From NCBI RefSeq assembly GCF_031082295.1, contig NZ_JAVHLD010000002.1, positions 172,042 through 236,041 of the forward strand: a stretch of DNA of 64,000 nt. The letters are read 5' to 3'. A program made the position numbers and the translations under genes. Below are positions 18,056 to 26,557 of the stretch, one piece after another; position 1 is the first letter of the stretch, and each line of letters starts with the position of its first letter. The notes beneath the pieces are model-generated. The model was given only the letters and a program-made list of their open reading frames with translations, was not told the origin of the DNA and ran no database searches. This DNA comes from Humidesulfovibrio sp. (GTDB taxonomy: Bacteria; Desulfobacterota; Desulfovibrionia; Desulfovibrionales; Desulfovibrionaceae).

Positions 18056-18507
18056 AGGCCATCGACCTCATGACCCCGGACCCCGTCACCCTGTCTCCGG
18101 ACACGGACATCCGCACCGCCGCGGCCCTGCTGCTGGACAAGAAGATCAACGGCGCGCCCGTTGTCGACGCCAAGGGCAGGCTCGTTGGCGTGCTCTGCCA
18201 GAGCGACCTTGTGGCGCAGCAAAAGCAGGTCACCATGCCCTCGGTCTTCGCCATGCTGGACGGCTTCATCGCCCTTTCAAGCCGCGATGACTTTGAGCGC
18301 GAGCTGCAGAAGATCGCGGCCACCAACGTCGCCCAGGCCATGACCAAGGACCCGAAGACCGTCAGCCCGCAAACGCCGCTGGAAGAAATCGCCACCCTCA
18401 TGGTCAACGAGAAGCTCTACACTTTGCCCGTGGTCGACTCCGGCAAGCTTGTCGGCGTTGTGGGCAAGGAGGACATCCTGCGCACCCTGCTCGCAGGGAA
18501 GAGCTGA
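18049..18507 (+). CDS. CBS-domain protein
   Basis: 152 residues made of two CBS domains: the first covers about 1-60 (AIDLMTPDPVTLSPDTDIR, INGAPVVDAKGRLVGVL), the second about 90-150 (VAQAMTKDPKTVSPQTPLEE, YTLPVVDSGKLVGVVGKEDIL). CBS pairs usually bind adenine nucleotides and regulate partner proteins. No catalytic domain is attached, so the partner is unknown. The start overlaps the nnr stop (CCATGCTGA); tsaE follows after 18 bases. Confidence 0.9.
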   Translation: MLKAIDLMTPDPVTLSPDTDIRTAAALLLDKKINGAPVVDAKGRLVGVLCQSDLVAQQKQVTMPSVFAMLDGFIALSSRDDFERELQKIAATNVAQAMTKDPKTVSPQTPLEEIATLMVNEKLYTLPVVDSGKLVGVVGKEDILRTLLAGKS

Positions 18508-18525
18508 CCGGAGAAGGAGCAGCTC

Positions 18526-19023
18526 ATGCTCTTGCATCTGCCTGCACCGGACGACACGCTGGCCCTGGGCGCAGTGCTTGGCCGCGGCCTGGCGGCTGTT
18601 TCGCCGCCTGTGGCGCTGCTGCTCCAGGGCCAGCTCGGCTCCGGCAAGACCACCCTGGTGCGAGGACTCGTTTCCGCGCTGCCGGGAGCGGATGAGGCCG
18701 AGGTATCAAGCCCGAGCTTCAACCTTGTGAACATCTACCCCACAAGGCCGCAGGTGGCCCACTTCGACCTCTATCGCCTGGACACCGCGCGCGCGCTTGA
18801 GGAATTCGAGGAGTTGCTTGGTGTGGTCGGAACCTTGCTTGTTGCCGAATGGATCGATCGGGTGGAGCAAAAACTGTGGCCTGACGAGGCCCTGCACATA
18901 GAATGGGTAGCTGTTCCCTCTGGACGAGCGCTCGAAATCAGGGCATGGGGTAAGGCGGCCAGCGGCCTGCTCGAGTCCCTGGCTCCATCGCTCAACCATT
19001 GGCAGAAGGGTTTCGCAGTATGA
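18526..19023 (+). CDS. tsaE: tRNA threonylcarbamoyladenosine biosynthesis ATPase TsaE
   Basis: 165 residues. The Walker A motif GQLGSGKTTLVRGL, the switch SSPSFNLVNIY and the Walker-B-like HFDLYRL are in the order seen in TsaE (YjeE). TsaE works with TsaB and TsaD to put the t6A modification on tRNAs that read ANN codons. A GGAGAAGGAG ribosome-binding site lies upstream. Its stop overlaps the lysC start (ATGA), so translation of the two may be coupled. Confidence 0.95.
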   Translation: MLLHLPAPDDTLALGAVLGRGLAAVSPPVALLLQGQLGSGKTTLVRGLVSALPGADEAEVSSPSFNLVNIYPTRPQVAHFDLYRLDTARALEEFEELLGVVGTLLVAEWIDRVEQKLWPDEALHIEWVAVPSGRALEIRAWGKAASGLLESLAPSLNHWQKGFAV

Positions 19024-20246
19024 AGAACATCGTGGTCCAGAAATTTGGTGGCACCTCCGTGCGCAATCTGGAGTGCATGAAGCAGGTGCTGAACAACGTT
19101 CGGCGTCCCCTGGCGGACGGCAGCAAGGTCATCGTGGTGCTCTCGGCCATGGCCGGGGAGACCAACCGACTGCTTGCGCTGGCAAAGGAGTGGTCGCCCG
19201 CTCCGGACCTGGCCGAGCTCGACAGCCTCGTCTCCACCGGCGAACAGATTTCCGTGGCGCTCTTCGCCATGATGGCCAAGGACGAGGGCATCAAATGCCG
19301 CTCCGTGCTCGGCTTTCAGGTGCCCATCATCAGCAACGACTCCTACGGCAAGGCCCGCATCGAGAGCATCGACAGCGAGAAGCTGGTGGCCATGCTTGAG
19401 GAATACGACGTGCTTGTGGTGGCGGGCTTCCAGGGCGTGGACGCCCACGACCGCATCACCACCCTCGGGCGGGGCGGGTCTGACACCTCCGCCGTGGCCG
19501 TGGCCGCGGCCCTCAAGGCCGAAGTGTGCGAAATCTACACCGACGTTCCGGGCGTGTTCACCACCGACCCGAACATGTGCGCCGAGGCTCGCAAGCTCGA
19601 CCGCATCTCCTACGACGAGATGCTCGAGATGGCCAGCATGGGAGCCAAGGTGCTCCAGATCCGTTCGGTTGAGTTCGCCAAGAAATACAACGTCATCGTG
19701 CATGTGCGCTCGACCTTCAGCGACGAGCCCGGCACCTTAGTCACTCAGGAGGATGCAAACATGGAAGCAGTCCAGGTCGCCGGTGTCGCCTACGACAAGG
19801 ACCAGGCCCAGGTCACCCTCGTCGGCGTGCTCGACGAGCCCGGCGTCTGCGCCTCGATCTTCACGCCCATCGCCGAGAGAAAGATCCTGGTCGACATGAT
19901 CGTGCAGAACCCAAGCCGCGAAGGCCGCACCGACATCACCTTCACCGTGCCCAGGGCCGACCTGGACGCCACCCTGAAACTGATGGATGGCCTGAAGCCT
20001 GAAATCGGCTTCAAGGCGCTGCTGTCCGACAACAGCGTCAGCAAGGTCTCGGTCATCGGCGTGGGCATGCGCAACCATTCCGGCGTGGCGGCCCAGGCCT
20101 TCCGCGCCCTGCGCGACGAGAACATCAATATCCTCATGATCAGCACGTCGGAGATCAAGCTCACATGCCTCATCGAGGACAAGTACACGGAACTTGCGGT
20201 GCGCACCCTGCACCAGACCTTTCTCGGACAATACCAGGTAGGATGA
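19020..20246 (+). CDS. lysC: Aspartate kinase
   Basis: 408 residues. The start MKNIVVQKFGGTSV is the family N-terminus; an upstream in-frame ATG at 18999 lies inside tsaE and is rejected. The kinase domain (about 1-250) has TLGRGGSDTSAVAVAAAL. Two C-terminal ACT domains (about 265-405) are the site of feedback control by lysine or threonine. It phosphorylates aspartate, the first step to lysine, methionine and threonine. The ATGA overlap at both ends (tsaE before, cimA after) indicates coupled translation. Confidence 0.96.
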   Translation: MKNIVVQKFGGTSVRNLECMKQVLNNVRRPLADGSKVIVVLSAMAGETNRLLALAKEWSPAPDLAELDSLVSTGEQISVALFAMMAKDEGIKCRSVLGFQVPIISNDSYGKARIESIDSEKLVAMLEEYDVLVVAGFQGVDAHDRITTLGRGGSDTSAVAVAAALKAEVCEIYTDVPGVFTTDPNMCAEARKLDRISYDEMLEMASMGAKVLQIRSVEFAKKYNVIVHVRSTFSDEPGTLVTQEDANMEAVQVAGVAYDKDQAQVTLVGVLDEPGVCASIFTPIAERKILVDMIVQNPSREGRTDITFTVPRADLDATLKLMDGLKPEIGFKALLSDNSVSKVSVIGVGMRNHSGVAAQAFRALRDENINILMISTSEIKLTCLIEDKYTELAVRTLHQTFLGQYQVG

Positions 20247-21871
20247 CCATGCGCCAGGCCAGCATCTACGATACGACCCTCAGGGACGGCACACAGGCGG
20301 AAGAGCTGAACCTCACAACAGAGGACAAGATCCGCATAGCCTGCAAGCTCGATGAACTGGGGATCAACTACATTGAGGGCGGCTGGCCTGGCTCGAATCC
20401 CACGGACAAGCAGTTCTTCAAGGAAATCAAGAATTACAGCTTGAAGAACGCCGTGGTCGCGGCTTTCGGCAGCACACACAACAACAAGACCACGCCTGAG
20501 AACGACCCGAACCTCAAGGCCATTCTTGATTCCGGCGTGACCGTGGCCACCATCTTCGGCAAGACGTGGGACTTCCACGTGACCCACGCCCTGCGCGTGA
20601 CGCTTCCGCGCAACCTGGAGCTCATCAAAGGCAGCCTGGGAGCCCTGCGCGGAAACATGCGCGAGCTGTTCTTCGACGCCGAGCACTTCTTCGACGGCTT
20701 CAAGGCCAACCCGGAGTATGCCCTGGCGGCCCTCAAGACCGCGCATGAGTCCGGGGCCGACGTGCTCGTCCTGTGCGACACCAACGGCGGCACCATGACC
20801 CATGAGCTGGGCCCCATCATCAGCAGGGTCCAGCAGGAACTGCCGGGAGCGGCGCTGGGCATCCACACCCACAACGACGCCGAGCTGGCCGTGGCCAACT
20901 CGATCGAGGCGGTGCGCCTGGGCGCGGTGCAGGTGCAGGGCACGATGAACGGCTACGGCGAGCGCTGCGGCAACGCCAACCTCTGCTCCATCATCCCGAG
21001 CCTGGAACTCAAGATGGGCGTCTCCTGCATCGGCAAGGAGAACCTCGCAAAGCTCACCATGGTGGCCCACTACGTGGCCGAGACCGTGAACTTGCGGCCC
21101 TTCCCCCACCAGCCTTACGTGGGCGGATCGGCCTTTGCGCACAAGGCCGGGGTTCACGTGAGCGCTGTGGTGAAGAACCCCGAAACCTACGAGCACATCC
21201 GGCCCGAACTGGTGGGCAACGCCAACCGCGTCCTGCTCTCCGACCTGGCCGGGCGCAGCAACATCCTGTTCAAGGCCAAGCAGTACGGCTACGACCTGGA
21301 CAAGGACGATCCGGCGGTCATGGACCTGCTGGCCGAGCTCAAGCGCCGCGAGACCATGGGCTACGAATACTCCGTGGCCGAGGCCAGCTACGAGATCCTG
21401 TTCTTCCGCATGATGGGCTGGAGCAAGCGCTACTTTCAGCTGGTGAACTACCGCGTGCTCGACGCCGTGAACGAGGAGAAGGAGCCCTTCTCCGAGGCGA
21501 CGGTGATGCTCCAGGTGCGCGGGGAAGTCGCCCACACGGCTGCCACGGGACGCGGCCCGGTGAACGCGCTGGACGTGGCCTTGCGCCGTGCGCTCGAGCC
21601 CTCCTACCCCACCCTGTCGCAGATGCGCCTGCTTGACTTCAAGGTGCGCGTCATGAGCATCGCCAACAAGGACGGCGGCGGCACCGCCTCCTTCGTGCGC
21701 GTGCTCATCGAGTCCGGCGACAAGCAGGACCGCTGGACGACGGTCGGCGTCTCGCACAACATCATCGAGGCAAGCTGGCAGGCGCTTGTCGATTCCATCA
21801 ACTACAAGCTCTTCAAGGACGACCCGCAGAAGTGGCCCCAGCCCGGCGGGAAGCACGACAAGACAAAGTAG
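20243..21871 (+). CDS. cimA: (R)-citramalate synthase
   Basis: 542 residues. It starts within the lysC stop (ATGA); a second ATG lies two codons later. The HMGL-like barrel begins YDTTLRDGTQAEELNLT, where the D-G-T-Q-A variant separates citramalate synthases from LeuA (DGEQSPG). The metal motif HTHNDAELAVANS and a C-terminal LeuA-type regulatory domain are present. It condenses pyruvate and acetyl-CoA to citramalate, giving 2-ketobutyrate for isoleucine via LeuCD and LeuB. Homocitrate synthase or LeuA activity is less likely on this N-terminal signature. Confidence 0.9.
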   Translation: MTMRQASIYDTTLRDGTQAEELNLTTEDKIRIACKLDELGINYIEGGWPGSNPTDKQFFKEIKNYSLKNAVVAAFGSTHNNKTTPENDPNLKAILDSGVTVATIFGKTWDFHVTHALRVTLPRNLELIKGSLGALRGNMRELFFDAEHFFDGFKANPEYALAALKTAHESGADVLVLCDTNGGTMTHELGPIISRVQQELPGAALGIHTHNDAELAVANSIEAVRLGAVQVQGTMNGYGERCGNANLCSIIPSLELKMGVSCIGKENLAKLTMVAHYVAETVNLRPFPHQPYVGGSAFAHKAGVHVSAVVKNPETYEHIRPELVGNANRVLLSDLAGRSNILFKAKQYGYDLDKDDPAVMDLLAELKRRETMGYEYSVAEASYEILFFRMMGWSKRYFQLVNYRVLDAVNEEKEPFSEATVMLQVRGEVAHTAATGRGPVNALDVALRRALEPSYPTLSQMRLLDFKVRVMSIANKDGGGTASFVRVLIESGDKQDRWTTVGVSHNIIEASWQALVDSINYKLFKDDPQKWPQPGGKHDKTK

Positions 21872-21875
21872 CCCG

Positions 21876-22721
21876 ATGCCCGCACCCATCGAGCAGCGTT
21901 GCGCCCCTTTTCGGGTCATCGTTCTCTGCGACAACGACTCCGGGCATCCCGCCTGCGGTTGCGAGTGGGGTCTTGCCCTGGCTCTCGACCTTGGCGGGCA
22001 GGGCCTCTGGCTCTGGGACACCGGCAAGACAGACCTGTTTCTGAGAAACGCCAAGGCTCTCGGACTGGACGTCGGCCTGGCGCGGGGGCTGGCCTTGAGC
22101 CACGGCCACTACGACCACACCGGTGGCCTGGCCGCGCTGTGTTCCAGAACGGCCTTTTCCGCGCCCATCTACGCCCACCCGACCTGCGCGCTCAAGCGCT
22201 ATGCCGAGGAACCAGAGGGCAAGCCGCGCCGCGTCATCGGCCCGCCCGCGCCCTTGCCGGCGTTCATCCCGGCTTCTCCACTCACCTTTCTCGCTCCGGG
22301 CCTGACAATGATTGCGGATATCCCGCGCAGGCCGGGCAACTTCGAGGCTGTGCGCGGCTTCTCCCTTGATCTTGCCGGGACGCAGGCCGATGACGTCCCT
22401 GACGACGCCTTCCTGGTGCTCGAAAGCGCCCATGGTCCCGTGGTCATCCTGGGGTGTTGCCACAGCGGGCTGGCCAATTCCCTGGCTGCGGCGCAGGAGC
22501 GGCTCGGGTTATCGCGCATTTTTGCGGTGCTTGGCGGCCTGCACCTGTTCCAGGCCGGCCCGGAAGCCCTGGAAGAAACCGCGCGGACCCTGGAAGAGTA
22601 TGACGTTCGCCGCCTCATCGCCGGACATTGCACCGGCCCGGATCGCCTCTCCCGCCTGGCAGAGCGCCTGCCGGGACGCGACGTTCTGCCCCTCGCCGCC
22701 GGTCAAATCTGGCACTTCTGA
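21876..22721 (+). CDS. MBL-fold metallohydrolase, dihydropterin/RFAP-synthase-like (COG1237)
   Basis: 281 residues. The metallo-beta-lactamase motif SHGHYDHTGG is intact, and the later metal positions are seen in GCCHSGLANS and the C-terminal AGHCTG. The layout (early DTGKTDLFLRNAKALG, then the HxHxDH motif, then GCxHxG) is that of the COG1237 group, named after 7,8-dihydropterin-6-methyl-4-(beta-D-ribofuranosyl)aminobenzene-phosphate synthase. The actual substrate in bacteria is unknown. It starts 4 bases after cimA, so it is probably the last gene of the pdxJ operon. Confidence 0.8.
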   Translation: MPAPIEQRCAPFRVIVLCDNDSGHPACGCEWGLALALDLGGQGLWLWDTGKTDLFLRNAKALGLDVGLARGLALSHGHYDHTGGLAALCSRTAFSAPIYAHPTCALKRYAEEPEGKPRRVIGPPAPLPAFIPASPLTFLAPGLTMIADIPRRPGNFEAVRGFSLDLAGTQADDVPDDAFLVLESAHGPVVILGCCHSGLANSLAAAQERLGLSRIFAVLGGLHLFQAGPEALEETARTLEEYDVRRLIAGHCTGPDRLSRLAERLPGRDVLPLAAGQIWHF

Positions 22722-22748
22722 ACCGTTCCACGCAACAGCTCTCTTTTC

Positions 22749-22790
22749 TTTGCAATTCCATTCAAGTCATGTATCTTGATTTCATGATAC
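22749..22790 (+). promoter_or_regulatory. Candidate promoter and operator of the ercA-like gene
   Basis: TTTGCA (22749-22754), a 17-base spacer and TATCTT (22772-22777). A 20-base imperfect palindrome at 22771-22790, reading GTATC-N10-GATAC with inner TGA/TCA (16 of 20 positions symmetric), overlaps the -10 element and would be a suitable repressor or activator site. Confidence 0.45.
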
Positions 22791-22824
22791 CCTCATCGAA
22801 GCCTATACGATCAGGAGGCATGCC

Positions 22825-23994
22825 ATGAGCAGTGACGTTCTGCTTGATCTGCGCAAGTTTCTTGCCCCGGAAGCCGTGTTCGGCGTCGGCGCCGGCAAGC
22901 TCGCAGGGCGCTACGCGCACAACCTTGGCGCGCGCAAAGTGCTTCTCGTCACTGATCCCGGCGTGGCCAAGCAGGCCTGGTTTCCAGATATCGTCGCCTC
23001 GCTCGGGGAGCAGGGTGTCGGCCACGTGCTCTTTTCCGGCGTACGGCCCAACCCGCGCGACTCCGAGGTCATGAACGGCGTTGACCTCTACCGGTCCGAA
23101 GGCTGCGACGCCGTTGTCGCCGTGGGCGGAGGAAGCCCCATGGACTGCGCCAAGGGCATCAGCATCGTCAGCGTCAACGGTGGACATATCCTCGATTACG
23201 AGGGCGTGGACAACGTACCCGACCCCGGCCCGCCGCTCATTTGCGTGCCCACAACGGCTGGCAGCTCCGCCGACGTGTCGCAGTTCGCCATCATCACCGA
23301 CACCACGCGCAAGGTGAAGATCGCCATCGTCAGCAAGGCCGTGGTGCCCGATGCCGCTCTCATCGACCCGGCGCTCACGGCGACGATGGACCATGAGCTT
23401 ACCGCCAACACCGGCGTAGACGCACTGACCCATGCGGTGGAGGCGTATGTCTCAAACGCCCACGGCCCCATCACCGACTTGTTCGCGCTGGAGGCGGTGC
23501 GGCGCATCAGCCAACACCTTCCCACTGCGATCAACAACCCCGCAGACCTCAACGCGCGCGCGGGCATGATGCTCGGCAGCATGTACGCAGGCATCGCCTT
23601 CTCCAACGCCATCCTGGGCGCCGTGCACGCCATGGCCCACAGCCTTGGCGGCCTGCTCGACCTGCCGCACGGACAGTGCAACGCCATATTGCTTGACTAC
23701 GTCATCGAGTATAACTTCTCCTCGGCGCCGGAGCGCTACACCGACATCGGCGTGGCGCTTGGCGCCAACATACCCGCGGGCGCGCCAATGGAGGAGGCGC
23801 GAGGACTTGTGCTTGCGCAGGTGCGCGCGCTCAAGGCCGCAGTGGGCGCAACAGCCACCCTGGGGTCCATTGGCGTTCAGTTGGATGATCTCGATCGCCT
23901 CTCCGAGTTCGCCATGAACGACCCCTGCATGGTCACAAACCCCAAGGCCCCGACGGCCTCGGATATTCGCGCGGTGTTCAAGAATGCCCTCTAA
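22825..23994 (+). CDS. ercA: Iron-containing alcohol dehydrogenase, ErcA-like
   Basis: 389 residues of the Fe-ADH family. The nucleotide site GGGSPMDCAKG is present. All four metal ligands are present: Asp and His in NTGVDALTHAVEAY, His in AVHAMAHSLGG and His in LPHGQCN. It resembles ErcA, a member linked to regulation of ethanol oxidation in pseudomonads; this assignment is from memory of the family and context. An AGGAGG ribosome-binding site is present. The end overlaps the start of a PAS-GGDEF-EAL gene by 11 bases, which favours a sensory rather than purely metabolic role. Confidence 0.75.
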   Translation: MSSDVLLDLRKFLAPEAVFGVGAGKLAGRYAHNLGARKVLLVTDPGVAKQAWFPDIVASLGEQGVGHVLFSGVRPNPRDSEVMNGVDLYRSEGCDAVVAVGGGSPMDCAKGISIVSVNGGHILDYEGVDNVPDPGPPLICVPTTAGSSADVSQFAIITDTTRKVKIAIVSKAVVPDAALIDPALTATMDHELTANTGVDALTHAVEAYVSNAHGPITDLFALEAVRRISQHLPTAINNPADLNARAGMMLGSMYAGIAFSNAILGAVHAMAHSLGGLLDLPHGQCNAILLDYVIEYNFSSAPERYTDIGVALGANIPAGAPMEEARGLVLAQVRALKAAVGATATLGSIGVQLDDLDRLSEFAMNDPCMVTNPKAPTASDIRAVFKNAL

Positions 23995-26557
23995 CGACAA
24001 TCCGGATGATCTTCGCGATCGTCTCATCGGCCTTGGCGAGCGCAGCATCGCCAAGAGCTACTACCCGGAACTCAAGCGCCGCCTTGAGGATCTGGAGCGC
24101 TTCCGTGCCGTTGTCGATCACGCCAACGACGCCATCTTCGTGTTTGAGACATCGGGATGGACCGTTGCCGACATCAACGAAACCGCGCTCTCCATCCTCG
24201 GCATGGAGCGAAGCGTAGCGGTCTCAGCTCACATTTCGACCTTCTTTCCACCCGAGATCGCCATGCGCTACGCAGGCGTGGCCGACGCCGCGCGGGCCGG
24301 AGGCGTGCAGAGCCACTACCGCAACGGGCATCTGGTGACGACGCTCACTGGCACGTCTGGGCGGTCGACCCCTGTTGAGATCACCGTCACCCTGCACAGC
24401 TTCGCGGGCGCGGGCTACGCCGTTGTTGTCGCACGCGATGTGACCATGCGCCAGCAGATGGAAGCCGAGTTGGACAAGAGCCGACGGCTCTTTGCCTCGT
24501 TCATGGAAAACTCGCCCGCCATGGCCTTCATCAAGGACACCGAAGGCTACTATATTTTCAGCAACCCGGCTCATTCCGCCTGGCTGGACTTGAAGCAGGA
24601 GCAGGTCATCGGCCGCACCGACCGCGACCTCATGCCCCAGGACGTGGCCGACATGTTGCGCGAAAACGACCGCTTCGTCCTTGACGAAGGCAAGCCCCTG
24701 CTCATCCTCGAAGAGGTTCGCAGGCTCAGCGGCGGGCCGCCTCGCTTCCACCAGGTCTCCAAGTTCCCTCTGGTGCAAAACGGAGTCACCTTCGGCGTTG
24801 CGGGCATCGCCGTGGACATCACCCTCCAGATACTGACCGAGCAGGCCCTGCAAAAGAGCGAAGACCGCTACCGCATCGTGGCCGATTACACCCACGACAT
24901 GGAGTGCTGGGTCAGCCCCACCGGGGAAATGCTCTACGTCAGCCCCTCGTGCGAGCGCATCACAGGGTACGAGCGCGAACAATTCCTTAATGACCATGAT
25001 CTGCTGGCGCGCATCGTCCACCCGGAAGACCAGGAAGCCTGGGCCAAGTTTCAGACCGGTGCCAACCAGGGCGACGACGACAGCCTGGACTTCCGCATCG
25101 TGCACAAAAGCGGCGACCTGCGCTGGGTCAACGAGACCAAGCGCGAGGTCATGAGCGGAAACGGCGGGTCGCTTGGCTCGCGCATCTCCATGCGCGACAT
25201 CACCAGCCGCAAGGAGATGGAGCTGCAGCTCCGCCACCTGGCCCTGCACGACCCGCTGACGGCCCTGGCCAACCGCACCCTCTGCCTGGACCGCATGCGC
25301 CAGGCCATGGAGCGCGCCCGGCGCCGCCAACCGTATCACTTTTCCGTCATATTCCTGGACCTGGACCGCTTCAAGGTGCTGAACGACAGCCTGGGCCACG
25401 CCTTCGGCGACAAGGTGCTCATGGCCGTGGCCGAAGTGCTTCGCGACTGCGTGCGCGGCCTGGACACCGTTTCGCGCTTCGGGGGCGACGAGTTTGTCAT
25501 ACTCCTCGAGGAAATGGCGACCCCACGCGAAACCATCCAGGCCATCCAGCGCATCCGCAAGGCCCTTGCCGTTCCCCTGGCGGTGGACAACCACGACGTC
25601 CAGCTCACGGCAAGCCTGGGCATCACCCTGGACGCGCATGACTCCGACACCCCGGAAGACCTGCTTCGCAACGCCAACCTGGCCATGCACCAGGCCAAAA
25701 AGGCCGGGCGCAACCGCTTCAAGGTCTTCACCAAGGCCATGCTCGCCCGGGCCAGCAACCTGCTGAGCGTCGAGACCGACCTAAGGCGAGCCATCGCCCG
25801 CAACGAGTTCTTCCTGTGCTACCAGCCCATCGTGCGCCTGGACGGACAGGCCACTTTGCAAGGCTTTGAGGCCTTGGTGCGCTGGAACCATCCGGATCGG
25901 GGCCTCGTCTCTCCGGCCGAATTCATCCCCGTTGCGGAAGACACCGGCCTCATCGTCGACCTCGGGCTCATGGTGCTGCGCGAAGCCTGCGAAACACTCA
26001 TGGCCTGGCGCGAGAAGTCTGAACTGGCCACGAACCTTGTCATGTCCGTGAACATCTCGCCCCGGCAATTCTCAGAGACCGTGCTGGTGGAAGACATACG
26101 GCGCACACTCGGTGAAACCGGGCTTCCTCCGGGAGCGCTCAAGCTCGAAATCACAGAGTCGGCCATCATGGAGAACGCCACAAGCGCAGTAGATAAGCTC
26201 AGAAAGCTCAAGGCGTTGGGCTGCACCCTGTCCATCGACGATTTCGGGACAGGCTATTCATCCATGAGCACCCTGCAGCAATTCCCCCTGGACAATCTCA
26301 AGATCGATTTAAGCTTTGTGCGGCGGCTGGACAGCAGCCAGGAGGGGCTTGAGATCGTCAAGGCCATCATCAGTCTGGCGCATTCCCTGCAGCTTGAGGT
26401 AGTTGCCGAGGGCGTGGAACGCGCCGAGCAACAGATGATCCTGACCGTGCTCCAATGCGAATACGCCCAGGGCTATCTCTACGCCAAGCCCATGCCCACC
26501 CAGCAGGCCTGGGAATATGTCCTGAGCTACGCTGGAGGCTGCAAGCCCACAAGCTAG
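23984..26557 (+). CDS. PAS-PAS-PAS-GGDEF-EAL cyclic-di-GMP signalling protein
   Basis: 857 residues, no signal peptide or clear membrane segment, so cytoplasmic. Three PAS-type sensor domains (about 30-145, 165-285, 290-410) precede a GGDEF domain with intact motif (SRFGGDEFVILLEE, about residues 498-511) and an RxxD inhibitory site five residues before it (RGLD). The EAL domain (about 590-845) has the intact EAL (629-631), plus DDFGTGYSS. Both diguanylate cyclase and phosphodiesterase activity are therefore possible. The gene overlaps ercA by 11 bases, so the two are surely co-expressed. Its end overlaps the convergent comEC by 4 bases. Confidence 0.92.
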   Translation: MPSNDNPDDLRDRLIGLGERSIAKSYYPELKRRLEDLERFRAVVDHANDAIFVFETSGWTVADINETALSILGMERSVAVSAHISTFFPPEIAMRYAGVADAARAGGVQSHYRNGHLVTTLTGTSGRSTPVEITVTLHSFAGAGYAVVVARDVTMRQQMEAELDKSRRLFASFMENSPAMAFIKDTEGYYIFSNPAHSAWLDLKQEQVIGRTDRDLMPQDVADMLRENDRFVLDEGKPLLILEEVRRLSGGPPRFHQVSKFPLVQNGVTFGVAGIAVDITLQILTEQALQKSEDRYRIVADYTHDMECWVSPTGEMLYVSPSCERITGYEREQFLNDHDLLARIVHPEDQEAWAKFQTGANQGDDDSLDFRIVHKSGDLRWVNETKREVMSGNGGSLGSRISMRDITSRKEMELQLRHLALHDPLTALANRTLCLDRMRQAMERARRRQPYHFSVIFLDLDRFKVLNDSLGHAFGDKVLMAVAEVLRDCVRGLDTVSRFGGDEFVILLEEMATPRETIQAIQRIRKALAVPLAVDNHDVQLTASLGITLDAHDSDTPEDLLRNANLAMHQAKKAGRNRFKVFTKAMLARASNLLSVETDLRRAIARNEFFLCYQPIVRLDGQATLQGFEALVRWNHPDRGLVSPAEFIPVAEDTGLIVDLGLMVLREACETLMAWREKSELATNLVMSVNISPRQFSETVLVEDIRRTLGETGLPPGALKLEITESAIMENATSAVDKLRKLKALGCTLSIDDFGTGYSSMSTLQQFPLDNLKIDLSFVRRLDSSQEGLEIVKAIISLAHSLQLEVVAEGVERAEQQMILTVLQCEYAQGYLYAKPMPTQQAWEYVLSYAGGCKPTS

